DNA of 64,000 nt from positions 1,054,001-1,118,000 of the forward strand of contig NZ_CP031716.1 of assembly GCF_001696605.3 (NCBI RefSeq), given 5' to 3'. Below are positions 36,557 through 46,500 of this stretch, piece by piece. Each line of letters begins with the position of its first letter. Positions within the stretch are counted from its first letter, which is position 1. The stretch is from Acinetobacter wuhouensis (GTDB taxonomy: Bacteria > Pseudomonadota > Gammaproteobacteria > Pseudomonadales > Moraxellaceae). Both the position numbers and the translations under genes were made by a program. The notes below the pieces were generated by a model. It worked only from the letters and a program-made list of their open reading frames with translations. It had not been told where the DNA came from and ran no database searches.

Positions 36557-39500
36557 GTCTAGACGCCACCCGTGAAAGCATTTTCCAGAACGACATCATT
36601 CAACAGATGCTGGCTCAGGGCTGGCAACTCGGTACGCCACAAGGCTACAACCGTGAAACCGCCTTGTATGAGCAGGACGTACTGGATTTTGTGCAACAAA
36701 CCCAAGCACAAGACTGGCAGAAGTTTCAGCGCATCTTTCCACAGGATACCGAACGGCATTTTCTAGAAGCCGTGGTTGCCCAGCTGAAGAAAGCCGACAT
36801 CAATGCCACCGATGAACAGTCGCGTAGCTATGGCACTTTAGGTGTGCTGCGTCATGGCGTGAAAACCCGCAGCGCACGATTTTTCCTCTGTCAGTTTAAA
36901 CCAGAACATGCGCTGAATCCCGATACCTTAGCCAATTACAAAAAGAACATCTGCCGCATTGTGCCAGAGTTGGTCTATAGCCCGTATGCTACGGCTGCCG
37001 AGTTACAGGACATGGGCAAACAGGCCAAGAAATGGCGTATTGACTTGGTATTGTTTATTAACGGCTTTCCTGTTGCTACTCTGGAACTCAAGTCCGAGTT
37101 TAAACAGGCGGTGCAGAATGCCATGTTGCAGTACAAACGCACCCGCTTGCCGAAAGATCCAGAAACCAACAAGCCTGAACCCTTGCTGATGTTTAAGCGT
37201 GGCGCATTGGTACACTTTGCCGTGAGTCAATACGAAGTCTATATGGCGACCCAATTGGCCGGAGAAGATACCTTCTTCCTGCCATTCAATAAAGGCACGC
37301 ATGACGGTGGCGCAGGCAATGACGTGCCGGAAGACCAGAATCAGTACGCTACGGCCTATCTGTGGAATGAAGTCCTCACGCCAGACAATTTGCTGAATAT
37401 CATTGGACGGTTTGTCCATCTGCAAATTGAAGAAAAAGAAGACTGGGAAGGCCGCAAGTACAAAAAAGAACTGCTGATCTTCCCACGTTACCACCAGTGG
37501 AATGTGGTCACCAAACTGATCAATGCCGCCTTAGAGGAGGGCACTGGACAGAAATATCTGATTCAGCACAGTGCAGGTTCAGGTAAGTCCAACTCAATTG
37601 CCTGGACAGCACATCAGCTGTCGACCCTGTACGATCAACAGAATCAGAAACTGTTTGATTCGGTGATTGTGGTCACTGACCGTACCATTCTGGATGCCCA
37701 GCTACAGGACACCATCTACCAGTTTGAACATGCCGATGGCGTGGTCGGACGCATCAACAATAAAGAAGGCGATGGCTCCAAATCGGAAAAACTGGCCAAG
37801 GCACTGGAAACCTCACAGCCGATTATCATTGTGACCATCCAGACTTTCCCCTTTGTGTTGCGTGCGATTGAAAACAGTACCAATCTGAAACAGCGACGTT
37901 ATGCGGTGATTGCCGATGAAGCGCATTCTTCACAAAGCGGCTCTACGGCACGACAACTGAAAGAAGTGTTGATGCTGGAAGAGCGCGAAGAGGATGCTGA
38001 ACTGTCTTCGGAAGATATTCTGGATGCGGTGGTGGCTGCACGTAAGGGCAGTAATAACCTCAGTTACTATGCCTTTACCGCGACACCGAAAGACAAAACC
38101 CTGCAACTGTTTGGCCGTGTACCCAATCCTGAGCTACCGCCATCCAAGCAAAACAAGCCGGAAGCCTTCCATGTTTACTCCATGCGCCAAGCCATTGAAG
38201 AGGGCTTTATTCTGGATGTGCTGAAAAACTACACCAACTATAAAGTGGTGTATAAGCTCAAACAGAAAATTGAAGAAGCCGACAAACAGGTCGATGCCAA
38301 AAAAGCCAAGATCAGACTGAATCAGTGGGTGCGCCTGCATGACCACAACATTTCTCAGAAAGTGAAAGTCATTGTCGAGCATTTCAAAAATAACGTGATG
38401 GGCTTATTGGGTGGGCAGGCTAAAGCCATGGTGGTGACCAGTTCACGTAAAGAAGCGGTGCGTTACAAGCTCGCTTTTGATAAATACGTGGCGGATCAGG
38501 GCTATAAGTCCATTCAGGCTATGGTCGCATTCTCGGGTGAGGTTGAGTTTAATGACAAGGATACCGACAGCAGTGGTTTAGTCGGGCAGACCTTTAATGA
38601 ACGCAACATGAACCCGGGACTGAAAGGGCGGGAAATGCGTAAGGCCTTTGATAGTGATGACTATCAGGTGATGCTGGTGGCCAACAAGTTCCAGACTGGC
38701 TTTGACCAACCGAAACTGTGTGCCATGTACGTAGACAAAAAGCTGGGTGGTGTTGAGTGCGTACAAACCTTGTCACGCTTGAACCGTACCTATCCGGGCA
38801 AAGCGGAATCTGGCACCTTTGTCTTGGATTTCTTTAACGATCCTGAAGACATTCTTGGGGCCTTCCAGCCTTACTATCAAACCGCAGAACTGGCTGATGT
38901 ATCGAATCCGGATCAGATCTTTGACTTGTTTGAAAAGCTGAAAGCTACCAAGATTTTTCTGTGGACGGAAGTTGAACAGTTTGTAGAAGCCTTTTTTACC
39001 AAGAACAAATCCAATGCTGCGATCAGTAATATCTGCAAACCCGCGGTTGAACGCTGGCAGAAACGTTATAGTCAGGCCATCGAAGCCTATAACACCACCC
39101 GTGACATGCTGGAACGCTGCAAGAAAACCAATGATGCAGTGCTGATTGCCAATGCCGACAATGCCTTTAAAGAGGCTAAGCTTGAAAAAGACAAGCTGGA
39201 AATCTTTAAAAAAGACTTGGGAAGCTTTACTCGTTTTTACGAGTTTATGTCGCAGATCGTGGACTACGATGACAAAGAACTGGAGAAGCTCAGTCTGTAT
39301 GCGCGTAACCTGCGTCCATTGCTGCGAGAAACCGCAACGAAAGACGATGAGGTGGATCTAAGTAATGTCAGTATGAGCCATTACCGCTTGTCCAAGATCC
39401 GTCAGCAAGACATCAAGCTGAAAGAAGATGCCGAAGACAATCAGCTTGAGCCGGGCAATGACCTCGGTGCAGCCAAGCCACGTGATAAGAAAGAAGAATT

Positions 39501-39804
39501 CCTGTCACAGATCATTGAGCGTCTGAATGATATCTTTATCACTGATAACCTGACTGATAAAGATATGCTCAACTATGCCTATACGGTACGTGACAAACTG
39601 GCTGAGAATGAAATTGTCATGAAGCAGATCGCCAACAATACCCGCGAACAGGCCATGCTGGGTGATTTCCCGAAAGCGATGGATGATGCCATTCTGGGTA
39701 GCAGTGCAGCACATCAGGAACAGATGATGCAGTTGCTGTCTGATCCGGCGAAAGCCAGCATATTTGCACGGGTGATCTTTGATATGTTGAGCAGTCCAAG
39801 ATGA
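36553..39804 (+). CDS. hsdR: Type I restriction enzyme subunit HsdR
   Basis: The protein has 1083 residues. An HSDR_N nuclease domain comes first, with a PD-(D/E)XK-like site including the ELKSEF motif near residue 178. A translocase follows with Walker A SAGSGKS (about 340), DEAH (about 455) and a later helicase motif GFDQPKLCAMYVDK. It translocates DNA and cuts unmodified targets. No frameshift is seen, so the whole system appears functional. Confidence 0.95.
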   Translation: MSLDATRESIFQNDIIQQMLAQGWQLGTPQGYNRETALYEQDVLDFVQQTQAQDWQKFQRIFPQDTERHFLEAVVAQLKKADINATDEQSRSYGTLGVLRHGVKTRSARFFLCQFKPEHALNPDTLANYKKNICRIVPELVYSPYATAAELQDMGKQAKKWRIDLVLFINGFPVATLELKSEFKQAVQNAMLQYKRTRLPKDPETNKPEPLLMFKRGALVHFAVSQYEVYMATQLAGEDTFFLPFNKGTHDGGAGNDVPEDQNQYATAYLWNEVLTPDNLLNIIGRFVHLQIEEKEDWEGRKYKKELLIFPRYHQWNVVTKLINAALEEGTGQKYLIQHSAGSGKSNSIAWTAHQLSTLYDQQNQKLFDSVIVVTDRTILDAQLQDTIYQFEHADGVVGRINNKEGDGSKSEKLAKALETSQPIIIVTIQTFPFVLRAIENSTNLKQRRYAVIADEAHSSQSGSTARQLKEVLMLEEREEDAELSSEDILDAVVAARKGSNNLSYYAFTATPKDKTLQLFGRVPNPELPPSKQNKPEAFHVYSMRQAIEEGFILDVLKNYTNYKVVYKLKQKIEEADKQVDAKKAKIRLNQWVRLHDHNISQKVKVIVEHFKNNVMGLLGGQAKAMVVTSSRKEAVRYKLAFDKYVADQGYKSIQAMVAFSGEVEFNDKDTDSSGLVGQTFNERNMNPGLKGREMRKAFDSDDYQVMLVANKFQTGFDQPKLCAMYVDKKLGGVECVQTLSRLNRTYPGKAESGTFVLDFFNDPEDILGAFQPYYQTAELADVSNPDQIFDLFEKLKATKIFLWTEVEQFVEAFFTKNKSNAAISNICKPAVERWQKRYSQAIEAYNTTRDMLERCKKTNDAVLIANADNAFKEAKLEKDKLEIFKKDLGSFTRFYEFMSQIVDYDDKELEKLSLYARNLRPLLRETATKDDEVDLSNVSMSHYRLSKIRQQDIKLKEDAEDNQLEPGNDLGAAKPRDKKEEFLSQIIERLNDIFITDNLTDKDMLNYAYTVRDKLAENEIVMKQIANNTREQAMLGDFPKAMDDAILGSSAAHQEQMMQLLSDPAKASIFARVIFDMLSSPR

Positions 39805-39835
39805 CTGCTAAATTAACCAAGGGGGCAGTTTTTAA

Positions 39836-41002
39836 ATGCGGTTAGGGGGCATTTTTACACTGCCGCTAACAACACCCGTTATCCCCAGTTCCATACCACC
39901 CTTGCCGATGCCATTGCCTTTACCTACATCACCCGATTCAACATCGGAAACCTCGCAACGGCCAAGCAGAACACGACAACAGCATTATCCTAAAACCCAG
40001 CAAGGACAAAGACAAAGCCGAGTCGGAACACTGTGTCCCAAACGTTTGGCAGAAACCAAACATATGAGCCAAGCTGAATGGTTAATCCTCCGACGCCAAG
40101 GCTTTGGCAGTAGTGACTGTGCTGCCGCTTGTGGGCTGAATCCCTATATGTCGATGCTGGAACTGTGGCTGATTAAAACAGGACGGGTAAAGCAAAACAT
40201 TGATGATGAAAGCTCAGGACATGCACCGTTGTACTGGGGCAAACGCCTTGAACCCTTGGTCGCTGAATACTACAGCATGCACACCAATTATAAAGTCCGT
40301 AGAGTCAATGCTGTGCTACAACATCCCGAAGCTGATAAACACTTTATGTTAGCCAACTTGGATTATTCGGTAGCAGGTGATGCAGATGTACAAATTATAG
40401 AATGCAAAACCGCAGGGGAATATGGCGCCAAATTGTGGCGAGACGGTGTGCCTTTATACGTGCTGTGTCAGGTACAACATCAATTGGCAGTGACAGGCAA
40501 GCAAGCGGCACATATTTGTGTGTTGCTGTGTGGGCAGGAAACCAAAATCTACAAAGTCAGTCGTAACGAAGCCCTGATTGAACAGATCATTCAGGCAGAA
40601 CGATTATTTTGGGAATGTGTTGAAAATGACGTTCCACCAGCAGTGGATGCCAGTGAATCGGCAGCCAAAGCTTTACAGCAGCTCTATCCTGAACATACCC
40701 CACTGAGCTGTGTTGATCTAACGGAGGTGAAACTTGCTAATGAACTGTTTGATCAGCTGATAAAGGAAAAACAGCAGATTGGACAACACCAAAGCCAGTT
40801 TGATCTACTCAAACACCGAGTTCAGGCACTGATGCAGGAACATGAACGTGCCGTATTTCAGCAAGGTTCAGTGACATGGAAGAAGAGCAAGGACAGTGTC
40901 AGCTTAGACATCAAGTCCTTACTTCAGCACCAACCTGAACTCATCCAACAATACCCACTGCAGAAAGCAGGCAGTCGACGTTTTAACATTTATCACGATT
41001 AG
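39836..41002 (+). CDS. YqaJ-family viral recombinase / exonuclease, copy 2 (altered N-terminus)
   Basis: The frame has 388 codons. From about residue 90 it is homologous to copy 1, and the last 170 residues are identical. The active-site segment IECKTAGEYGAKLW is kept. The first ~70 residues are Pro/Ser/Thr-rich and unlike the family. In another frame this stretch (about 39858-39993) reads AIAFTYITRFNIGNLATAKQ and stops, which looks like the tail of a lost gene. The true start may be an internal one such as ATG 40064. It begins 31 bp after hsdR. Confidence 0.75.
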   Translation: MRLGGIFTLPLTTPVIPSSIPPLPMPLPLPTSPDSTSETSQRPSRTRQQHYPKTQQGQRQSRVGTLCPKRLAETKHMSQAEWLILRRQGFGSSDCAAACGLNPYMSMLELWLIKTGRVKQNIDDESSGHAPLYWGKRLEPLVAEYYSMHTNYKVRRVNAVLQHPEADKHFMLANLDYSVAGDADVQIIECKTAGEYGAKLWRDGVPLYVLCQVQHQLAVTGKQAAHICVLLCGQETKIYKVSRNEALIEQIIQAERLFWECVENDVPPAVDASESAAKALQQLYPEHTPLSCVDLTEVKLANELFDQLIKEKQQIGQHQSQFDLLKHRVQALMQEHERAVFQQGSVTWKKSKDSVSLDIKSLLQHQPELIQQYPLQKAGSRRFNIYHD

Positions 41003-41263
41003 CTCAAAACTTAGAGTTAATCACTCAGCAAGAAGAAATCTGAAATCCCGTGCAGCCCTGCATGGGATTTTTTTATGCCGATTTTATTTTAAGCAAACAG
41101 TGCAACACATCTAAACATCTATACGAGAGAGGAATTTCAACATGATTAAAGGTCTAGCCATTACACCGCCTATTTTAGGGCGAATCAGTATCGGCAAAGT
41201 TGTCGAAAAAAATGGCAAGCGTCTGCCAGAGAAAGACGATCAGTTCACCATTACCAGTCAAAT
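40139..41263 (+). repeat. Long direct repeat, right copy (partner 28298-29422)
   Basis: It has the same orientation as the left copy, offset 11841 bp. Together they flank the metal-binding pseudogene, AlpA pseudogene, fic/IS/yhfG and hsdMSR. RecA-mediated exchange between the identical ~774-bp parts would delete this whole block. Confidence 0.9.
41044..41073 (+). terminator. Terminator of YqaJ copy 2
   Basis: It is a duplicate of the 29203-29232 hairpin with one C to T change in the A-rich lead, plus the T run. Confidence 0.75.
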
Positions 41264-41363
41264 TCAAGGTAAAGATGGATGGGTCAAGCACCCTTTAGAT
41301 GAACAACTTCGTACCAAAGCACCTAATCAAAAACTTAGAACGATTCCTGTGTATGATCTTTAA
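41142..41363 (+). pseudogene. Hydrolase or metal-binding protein (RDF-like), truncated copy 2
   Basis: The first 70 codons match copy 1 at 29301. A 2-base loss near 41351 then shifts the frame to an early stop, and similarity ends near 41385. The Cys-rich C-terminal two thirds are absent. The gene was probably cut when the following ATPase module joined. Confidence 0.85.
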
Positions 41364-41568
41364 TGATTTTGAACTCAATACAGTTTTAATGGCATTCAAA
41401 ATGCTTTTCTCCAATTGAATATCGATGTCAAAATTTCACTATTATGAACATAATAGTCTGATTTAATGTTAATTTTATATGGTCAATGCTATAGAAAATA
41501 TAGAGCAATCGATATACGATACTATAATTCATTATTCGCAAATTAAAATGAAGAAAGGTAAATAATAA

Positions 41569-43854
41569 ATGTTAGAGAGAATACATAAAGTAAAAGGGGT
41601 CGGGTTGCTGCATGATGCTGATGGACGCCAACATGCATTTCAAAAGGCAACTTTTATATATGCCGATAATGGAAGGGGTAAATCAACGCTAGCCTCATTG
41701 TTTCGCTCATGCAGTACAAATAACCCAGCTTTAGTAATCAACCGTCGTACGATTGACGGAACTAACAACCAAGAAGTTGACTTTCAATTTTCAAATGGGA
41801 ATTGGTCAAGATTTAAAAATGGTAGTTGGGATATTAGTCGCCCTGAGATTCTTGTTTTTGATTCTGATTTTGTTGAGCAGAATGTTTATGCAGGAGGGCA
41901 AGTATCAACAGATCAAAGGAAAAATTTATTAAAATTTGCTATAGGTGCAACAGCAGTTACTGCTCAACAAGAATATGATCAAGCTGATCAAGATTTGAGG
42001 AGTGCCATGGGGGTTGTTAGTAGTATAACTAACCAGTTGGCTCTCATTCATCAGGGACGTACTTTACTTCAGTTTAGACAGCTTCAAGATATACCTGATG
42101 CTAATGAGCAGATTATTGAACTTAATGGCAAAATTGCTGAAGCTCGTAATATTGTATTGATTCAAGCCAAAGCATTACCACAGTTACTTGAATCTCCAAG
42201 TATTGATATTAATCCCATTATTGAAATTATGGGAACTTCAATTGCTAACATTAACCAGACTGCTGAACAACAAGTAAAAGCACATTTAGATAAGCATCAG
42301 AAAAATGGTTTGGAGAAATGGATAAGTGATGGACAAGGTTATATAGAGTCGGATAATTGTCCGTTTTGCGATCAATCACTTGAGGGGGTCGAGATTATTC
42401 AAGCATATCAAAGCTATTTTAATCAAGAGTATAGAGGCTTAAAATCTGATGTGGCGCGGTTAGGGAGCTTAATTAATCAAGTCTGCTCGGATGGGATAAT
42501 TGACAGATTGAAGACACGTTGTGAAACAACTAACGCTGTTATTGGTGGTTGGCAAGAACATCTAGAAATCGCCTATCCAATTTTTAATGAAGCAGAAGCC
42601 CGTGGAGCTCTTTCAAATATTAGATGTATATTAGAGACCTTAAAACAGCAAAAAGAATGTAATTTATTAGAATCAGTCGATATCGCGGAGCAGTCAAATC
42701 AAATTCATGATGAATGGCAGGTGATCATCAACGCTGTAAATTCATGCAATGACAACATTAATAGTGCGCTCCAACAAATTACTCAATACAAGGAAAGTTT
42801 GGGTGGGTTGAATATTGGGCTACTAGAGCAACAAATTAAAGAATTGGAATTAGTAAAAATTCGCTTTAGTGCACATACTATTGACTTATTTAATCAACTT
42901 GACACTAGTAAACAGGCTGAATCTACTGCTCAAAGTGTGAAACAAGCCAAAAAAGAAGCGTTAAATCTAGTCATGGAAACCACTTTAAATAGTTACAAAG
43001 ACCGTATTAATCAACTACTGCGGAGTTTTGGAGCGCAATTTCTCATTCCAAGTATCGATTTTAATTATCGCAGTGGTTTGAGAAGTGACTACTCTTTGGA
43101 AATGCGTGGAGCAAACATTGCATTAAGCGGCGGTGTTCCAGACTTTAAAACATCACTAAGTGAAGGTGATAAGAGAACTTTAGCATTTGCATTTTTCATT
43201 GCATCAACGGAGTCTACTTCTGATCTGGCTAATAAAATTATCATTATTGATGATCCGATGTGTAGTTTTGATTTGAATAGAAAGCAGCAAACACGAACAG
43301 TATTAAAGAGATTGTTCAATAGCAGTAAGCAGCTAGTGATTATCGCTCATGATATTCATTTTTTGAGGAACTTACGTGATGATCTGATTCGCAGTAATAT
43401 TCCATCTAATAACATTAAGTTTCTTACATTGAAAGCCGTTACTAATCGTTATAGTAATTTTGATCAGATAGATATTGATCAGGAATGTGAGAGTGCATAT
43501 TTCAAAAGTCATCGGCTACTAGAGGAATATAAGGCTGGTAATGCTCAAAGTAGTATGGAAGTCGCAAGATCAATTAGACCTATGCTTGAAGGCTATTTGC
43601 ACAGAAGATTCCCTGGACTTATAACTCAAGGTCATTTATTTGGCACTATCATTCAGCAGATAAACACTGCTCAACATCCTAATCCATTAGTTTATGCTCA
43701 AAATATTACCAATGAATTGAATGAAATAAATAGCTATGCTGGCCAATTTCATCATGACACAAACCCTGCTGCTGATCAGGTCCAAATTGTAGATGGTGAG
43801 CTGCTAACTTTTGTGGAACGAGCAATTAAAGTAGTCCATGCTGGTTTAGTTTAG
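41569..43854 (+). CDS. Zinc-hook AAA ATPase, RloC/PrrC-like candidate anticodon nuclease
   Basis: The protein has 761 residues. The N-terminus has an AAA_13-type P-loop YADNGRGKST (31-40). A long coiled-coil region contains CPFC (about 264-267), a Rad50-like zinc hook. The ABC signature SLSEGDKRTLA (about 529) and Walker B IIIIDDP (about 557) complete the ATPase. The C-terminal domain has RPMLE (R-x3-E) and a distal FHHD; R, E and H are the catalytic triad of PrrC/RloC tRNA nucleases, so this may be the nuclease site. That last step is inference. It has an AAAGG ribosome site and is markedly AT-rich compared with the region to its left. Confidence 0.7.
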   Translation: MLERIHKVKGVGLLHDADGRQHAFQKATFIYADNGRGKSTLASLFRSCSTNNPALVINRRTIDGTNNQEVDFQFSNGNWSRFKNGSWDISRPEILVFDSDFVEQNVYAGGQVSTDQRKNLLKFAIGATAVTAQQEYDQADQDLRSAMGVVSSITNQLALIHQGRTLLQFRQLQDIPDANEQIIELNGKIAEARNIVLIQAKALPQLLESPSIDINPIIEIMGTSIANINQTAEQQVKAHLDKHQKNGLEKWISDGQGYIESDNCPFCDQSLEGVEIIQAYQSYFNQEYRGLKSDVARLGSLINQVCSDGIIDRLKTRCETTNAVIGGWQEHLEIAYPIFNEAEARGALSNIRCILETLKQQKECNLLESVDIAEQSNQIHDEWQVIINAVNSCNDNINSALQQITQYKESLGGLNIGLLEQQIKELELVKIRFSAHTIDLFNQLDTSKQAESTAQSVKQAKKEALNLVMETTLNSYKDRINQLLRSFGAQFLIPSIDFNYRSGLRSDYSLEMRGANIALSGGVPDFKTSLSEGDKRTLAFAFFIASTESTSDLANKIIIIDDPMCSFDLNRKQQTRTVLKRLFNSSKQLVIIAHDIHFLRNLRDDLIRSNIPSNNIKFLTLKAVTNRYSNFDQIDIDQECESAYFKSHRLLEEYKAGNAQSSMEVARSIRPMLEGYLHRRFPGLITQGHLFGTIIQQINTAQHPNPLVYAQNITNELNEINSYAGQFHHDTNPAADQVQIVDGELLTFVERAIKVVHAGLV

Positions 43855-44257
43855 CTTTCTGATATACAGATAAAGAGAAGTGTTGATTTCTAGTCCTCTC
43901 TTTAGTGTTTATTACCTAGTAAAGCTATAGGTATATTTGCGATTGGCTGTGGTTATAGATTTAGAATTATTGTTTATATTTAATTGATTATGTGCTATTG
44001 AGTCAACAGTTTGAATAGTTAATTCAAGAACGTCATCAAATTGAGAAGCATCAGGATTAAACATCAACTGCAAGTCAAGATGCAGCAGGCGGCAGTCTAT
44101 CACTGCATCTGATACTTCGAGGCAAGTTATAATTCACTCCGCCTAGTAACGTCTGTAAAGATGTAGTTGAGTAAACTTGGTCATATATCTATATTTAAAA
44201 CCCTGAGAGTCGAAACTTTCAGGGTTACACGAATGTTATTAATCATAAAATAATTGA
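43855..44257. other. Intergenic region with two terminator-like hairpins
   Basis: 43871-43904 has the stem TAAAGAGA / TCTCTTTA after the ATPase gene. 44195-44226 has AACCCTGA / TCAGGGTT with a T run on the minus strand, ending the minus-strand operon. A 63-codon minus-strand frame at 43912-44103 exists but has no recognisable features; I do not call it a gene. Confidence 0.55.
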
Positions 44258-45322
44258 TTAATATGAACTTTTTTCGACTTTAAACGTTGTGTTGGTGTAC
44301 TTGAACCGAACCCAATATTCCGGACCAATCAAACTGTATTTTAAAGTGGTAAGACGCATACCAATGTAGTTCTGATTTGTATCGTAAAAATTGGATTCTA
44401 TACCATAAACTAAAGATTCTACCCCTGAGTTCATGCAGGCAATATCACTCCACGCAACACTGGTTTTCCCTTCTCGGAATTCAAAAGGTTCAACATCTGT
44501 ATAAAGTTGAGATTCAGCAAAAGGGGTAAAGTCGGTATCTTCGCGTGCTACAAAAAATATGAGCCGAATACTCTTAAAACCTCGAATAGTCGTTTCCTGT
44601 TTCGACAAAATACCTAGAGTGTGATTTTCAGCATTGTTAGCCCAGACTGCTTCGATAATTTTACTCGACGTGGCCCGCAGCATATCCTCAACAGTTACAG
44701 GACTAAATGTTTTCTGATCCATTGAAAAATCATCAACATTCATAAACTCAGCAGAAACAAGCAATGAATGAACCTGAAACATTGGATTGTTACATAAGAC
44801 AGCTTCTTCAAAACGATTATAAGCCTTCCTAGAGTTGCTAAATGAAGAATCCCAGTGATTTTTCAAGCTCACAAAGTCTCGTGTTTTAGACCTCACTTTC
44901 AAGTCCTGACAGAACCCATCAACAACTGCTTCAAACTGTTGATACAATCCAAGTGGAAAGTTGATGAGTGCATGCTTATACAGCAAATCAACCATCAGCT
45001 TGATCTCTGGTCTGATGATCACGTCTGAAAATTTACCCGTCAGAAAAGGATTAATCGGAATATCTTGAATAATCTTGAGTAAATTAACACCCTTGGGCGT
45101 TAGATAAACATGAGGCACCAGATAGTCGTAAGTTGGTTGTTTGGAGATAATCTTAAAAGTCTTATTTTCGGTAATCATGAGATACAACTTCAGATAATCA
45201 TCCAAGCCAACAGGAGGGCGATTATTGGGTATATAGCCAATAAAAGGCTGGATATACGCTTGAGTGATATGGTGAGTACTGAGTAGAGATGCATAGGATT
45301 CGTCAGGCTGTAATCTAATCAT
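44258..45322 (-). CDS. Hypothetical protein of the satellite-like block
   Basis: The protein has 354 residues and a mixed alpha/beta composition, with no membrane segments or signal peptide. I do not recognise the family. Its start overlaps the stop of the upstream YfjJ-like gene by 4 bp (ATGA), so they are translationally coupled and likely act together. It is the last gene of the minus-strand unit. Confidence 0.7.
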   Translation of the reverse strand: MIRLQPDESYASLLSTHHITQAYIQPFIGYIPNNRPPVGLDDYLKLYLMITENKTFKIISKQPTYDYLVPHVYLTPKGVNLLKIIQDIPINPFLTGKFSDVIIRPEIKLMVDLLYKHALINFPLGLYQQFEAVVDGFCQDLKVRSKTRDFVSLKNHWDSSFSNSRKAYNRFEEAVLCNNPMFQVHSLLVSAEFMNVDDFSMDQKTFSPVTVEDMLRATSSKIIEAVWANNAENHTLGILSKQETTIRGFKSIRLIFFVAREDTDFTPFAESQLYTDVEPFEFREGKTSVAWSDIACMNSGVESLVYGIESNFYDTNQNYIGMRLTTLKYSLIGPEYWVRFKYTNTTFKVEKSSY

Positions 45323-46500
45323 GCTTCATCTCCCGCAAAGGCATTGAGTTCTAGGTGGTTTTTTCTCGGACGGCCACGAGTCTGTGGTTTTAAAGGCTGA
45401 CTAATCTGGAAACGTCTTCCATTTTTCATATTGCTGAAAATGAATAACTGACTGGTTTTACAGTGATATTCAAAACTCTCTTCAAGCCACTTTCTTTTCT
45501 GCGTTTGGTTATATTCAATCGTGCCTAAAAAACAGTTTTCGTAAGTATGCTTCCGCATATTACAGATGTAGGCATAACCTTGATCATTGGTCACTTTTTT
45601 CCATAGTTTCTCAATTCCTTGTGCGAGGCTAATGTCTTCCTGATTTTTATTCCCATTGAAAAACCAGAATGTATGCAAGTGGAATCCACGTCTTGGCGTA
45701 TATTCAAAACGAAAAATATAACCGATGGCTTGTTTCAACACAGGATTATGCCGCTTGTTTTCTAGTAGTTGTTCAACACACTTTTTAAATGCATCAAAAT
45801 CATTTTTAGATAAACAATCTTCAGCTTTGAAACAGGTTTGCAGTAATGTTTCAGGTTTATGTTTGAGATATAAATCAAGTCGAACAACGACTACACGCGA
45901 ATACCGTTCAATTAAAGAGTTGAACATTTCGATCATTCGAGACTTATTTTTTTTCAGATTCTTCCGCTCATCATAAACTTTGCGTCTGATGTTCGGGCGA
46001 CGAAAAAAGGCACGAATTAATCCAATAAACTTATTTATTGCATTAATGTACGGGAGCAAATTCTCCTTTAGACTGGAAGGTAGAGGTGTGCCATTACGTA
46101 GAAGATCTAATTCATCCTCTGACATCTGGCTTAGTGCATAATCAAATGCTTGAATGTCAAGACCCTTTATAATGTCTGAAAGCGTAGAATAGTTTATAAG
46201 TTCTGCAATATCAGAAGGTAAATTACTCATTTGAGCAGGGTGTTTGACGGCAAAGCCATAGCGACCATTCGATAGTCTTTTCGTTTCAGTTGTGACTTCA
46301 GGGAAGTTACGTTTTTTGAACTGTTTGACCAGTTTAGCTTTCCCTATAGCAGGAGCTAGGATGTTATCCTGTGAATTTAATAAAAAGGTTGTTTTATAAC
46401 CATTGTTGACTGGAGTAATTTGCAGTTCGGTTTCAAATTGCTGGAGCCATTGGTCATGTGTTCCCATATGCCGACCAGCATTTACATTTATAATGCGCAT
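45319..46500 (-). CDS. YagK/YfjJ – inovirus Gp2-like protein (HxH replication-type)
   Basis: The protein has 393 residues from the ATG at 46500; the frame is open to a TTG at 46566. The C-terminal half matches the YagK_YfjJ/inovirus Gp2 family, with a VVVVRLDLYL strand and FEYTPRRGFHLHTFWFFNG, whose HLH resembles the HUH metal motif of rolling-circle initiators. A basic SQPLKPQTRGRPRKNH tail carries an AT-hook-like RGRP. It probably nicks or replicates the element; that is inference. In E. coli CP4-57 a yfjJ gene accompanies alpA, as here. Confidence 0.75.
   Translation of the reverse strand: MRIINVNAGRHMGTHDQWLQQFETELQITPVNNGYKTTFLLNSQDNILAPAIGKAKLVKQFKKRNFPEVTTETKRLSNGRYGFAVKHPAQMSNLPSDIAELINYSTLSDIIKGLDIQAFDYALSQMSEDELDLLRNGTPLPSSLKENLLPYINAINKFIGLIRAFFRRPNIRRKVYDERKNLKKNKSRMIEMFNSLIERYSRVVVVRLDLYLKHKPETLLQTCFKAEDCLSKNDFDAFKKCVEQLLENKRHNPVLKQAIGYIFRFEYTPRRGFHLHTFWFFNGNKNQEDISLAQGIEKLWKKVTNDQGYAYICNMRKHTYENCFLGTIEYNQTQKRKWLEESFEYHCKTSQLFIFSNMKNGRRFQISQPLKPQTRGRPRKNHLELNAFAGDEA

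Noticed and set aside
36959..38776. Frames on both strands inside hsdR
   Set aside because: Shadows of hsdR in a GC-richer gene; the HsdR frame has all expected motifs.
43912..44103. 63-codon minus-strand frame after the AAA ATPase
   Set aside because: No ribosome site, no recognisable motif, and it overlaps a terminator-like hairpin region.
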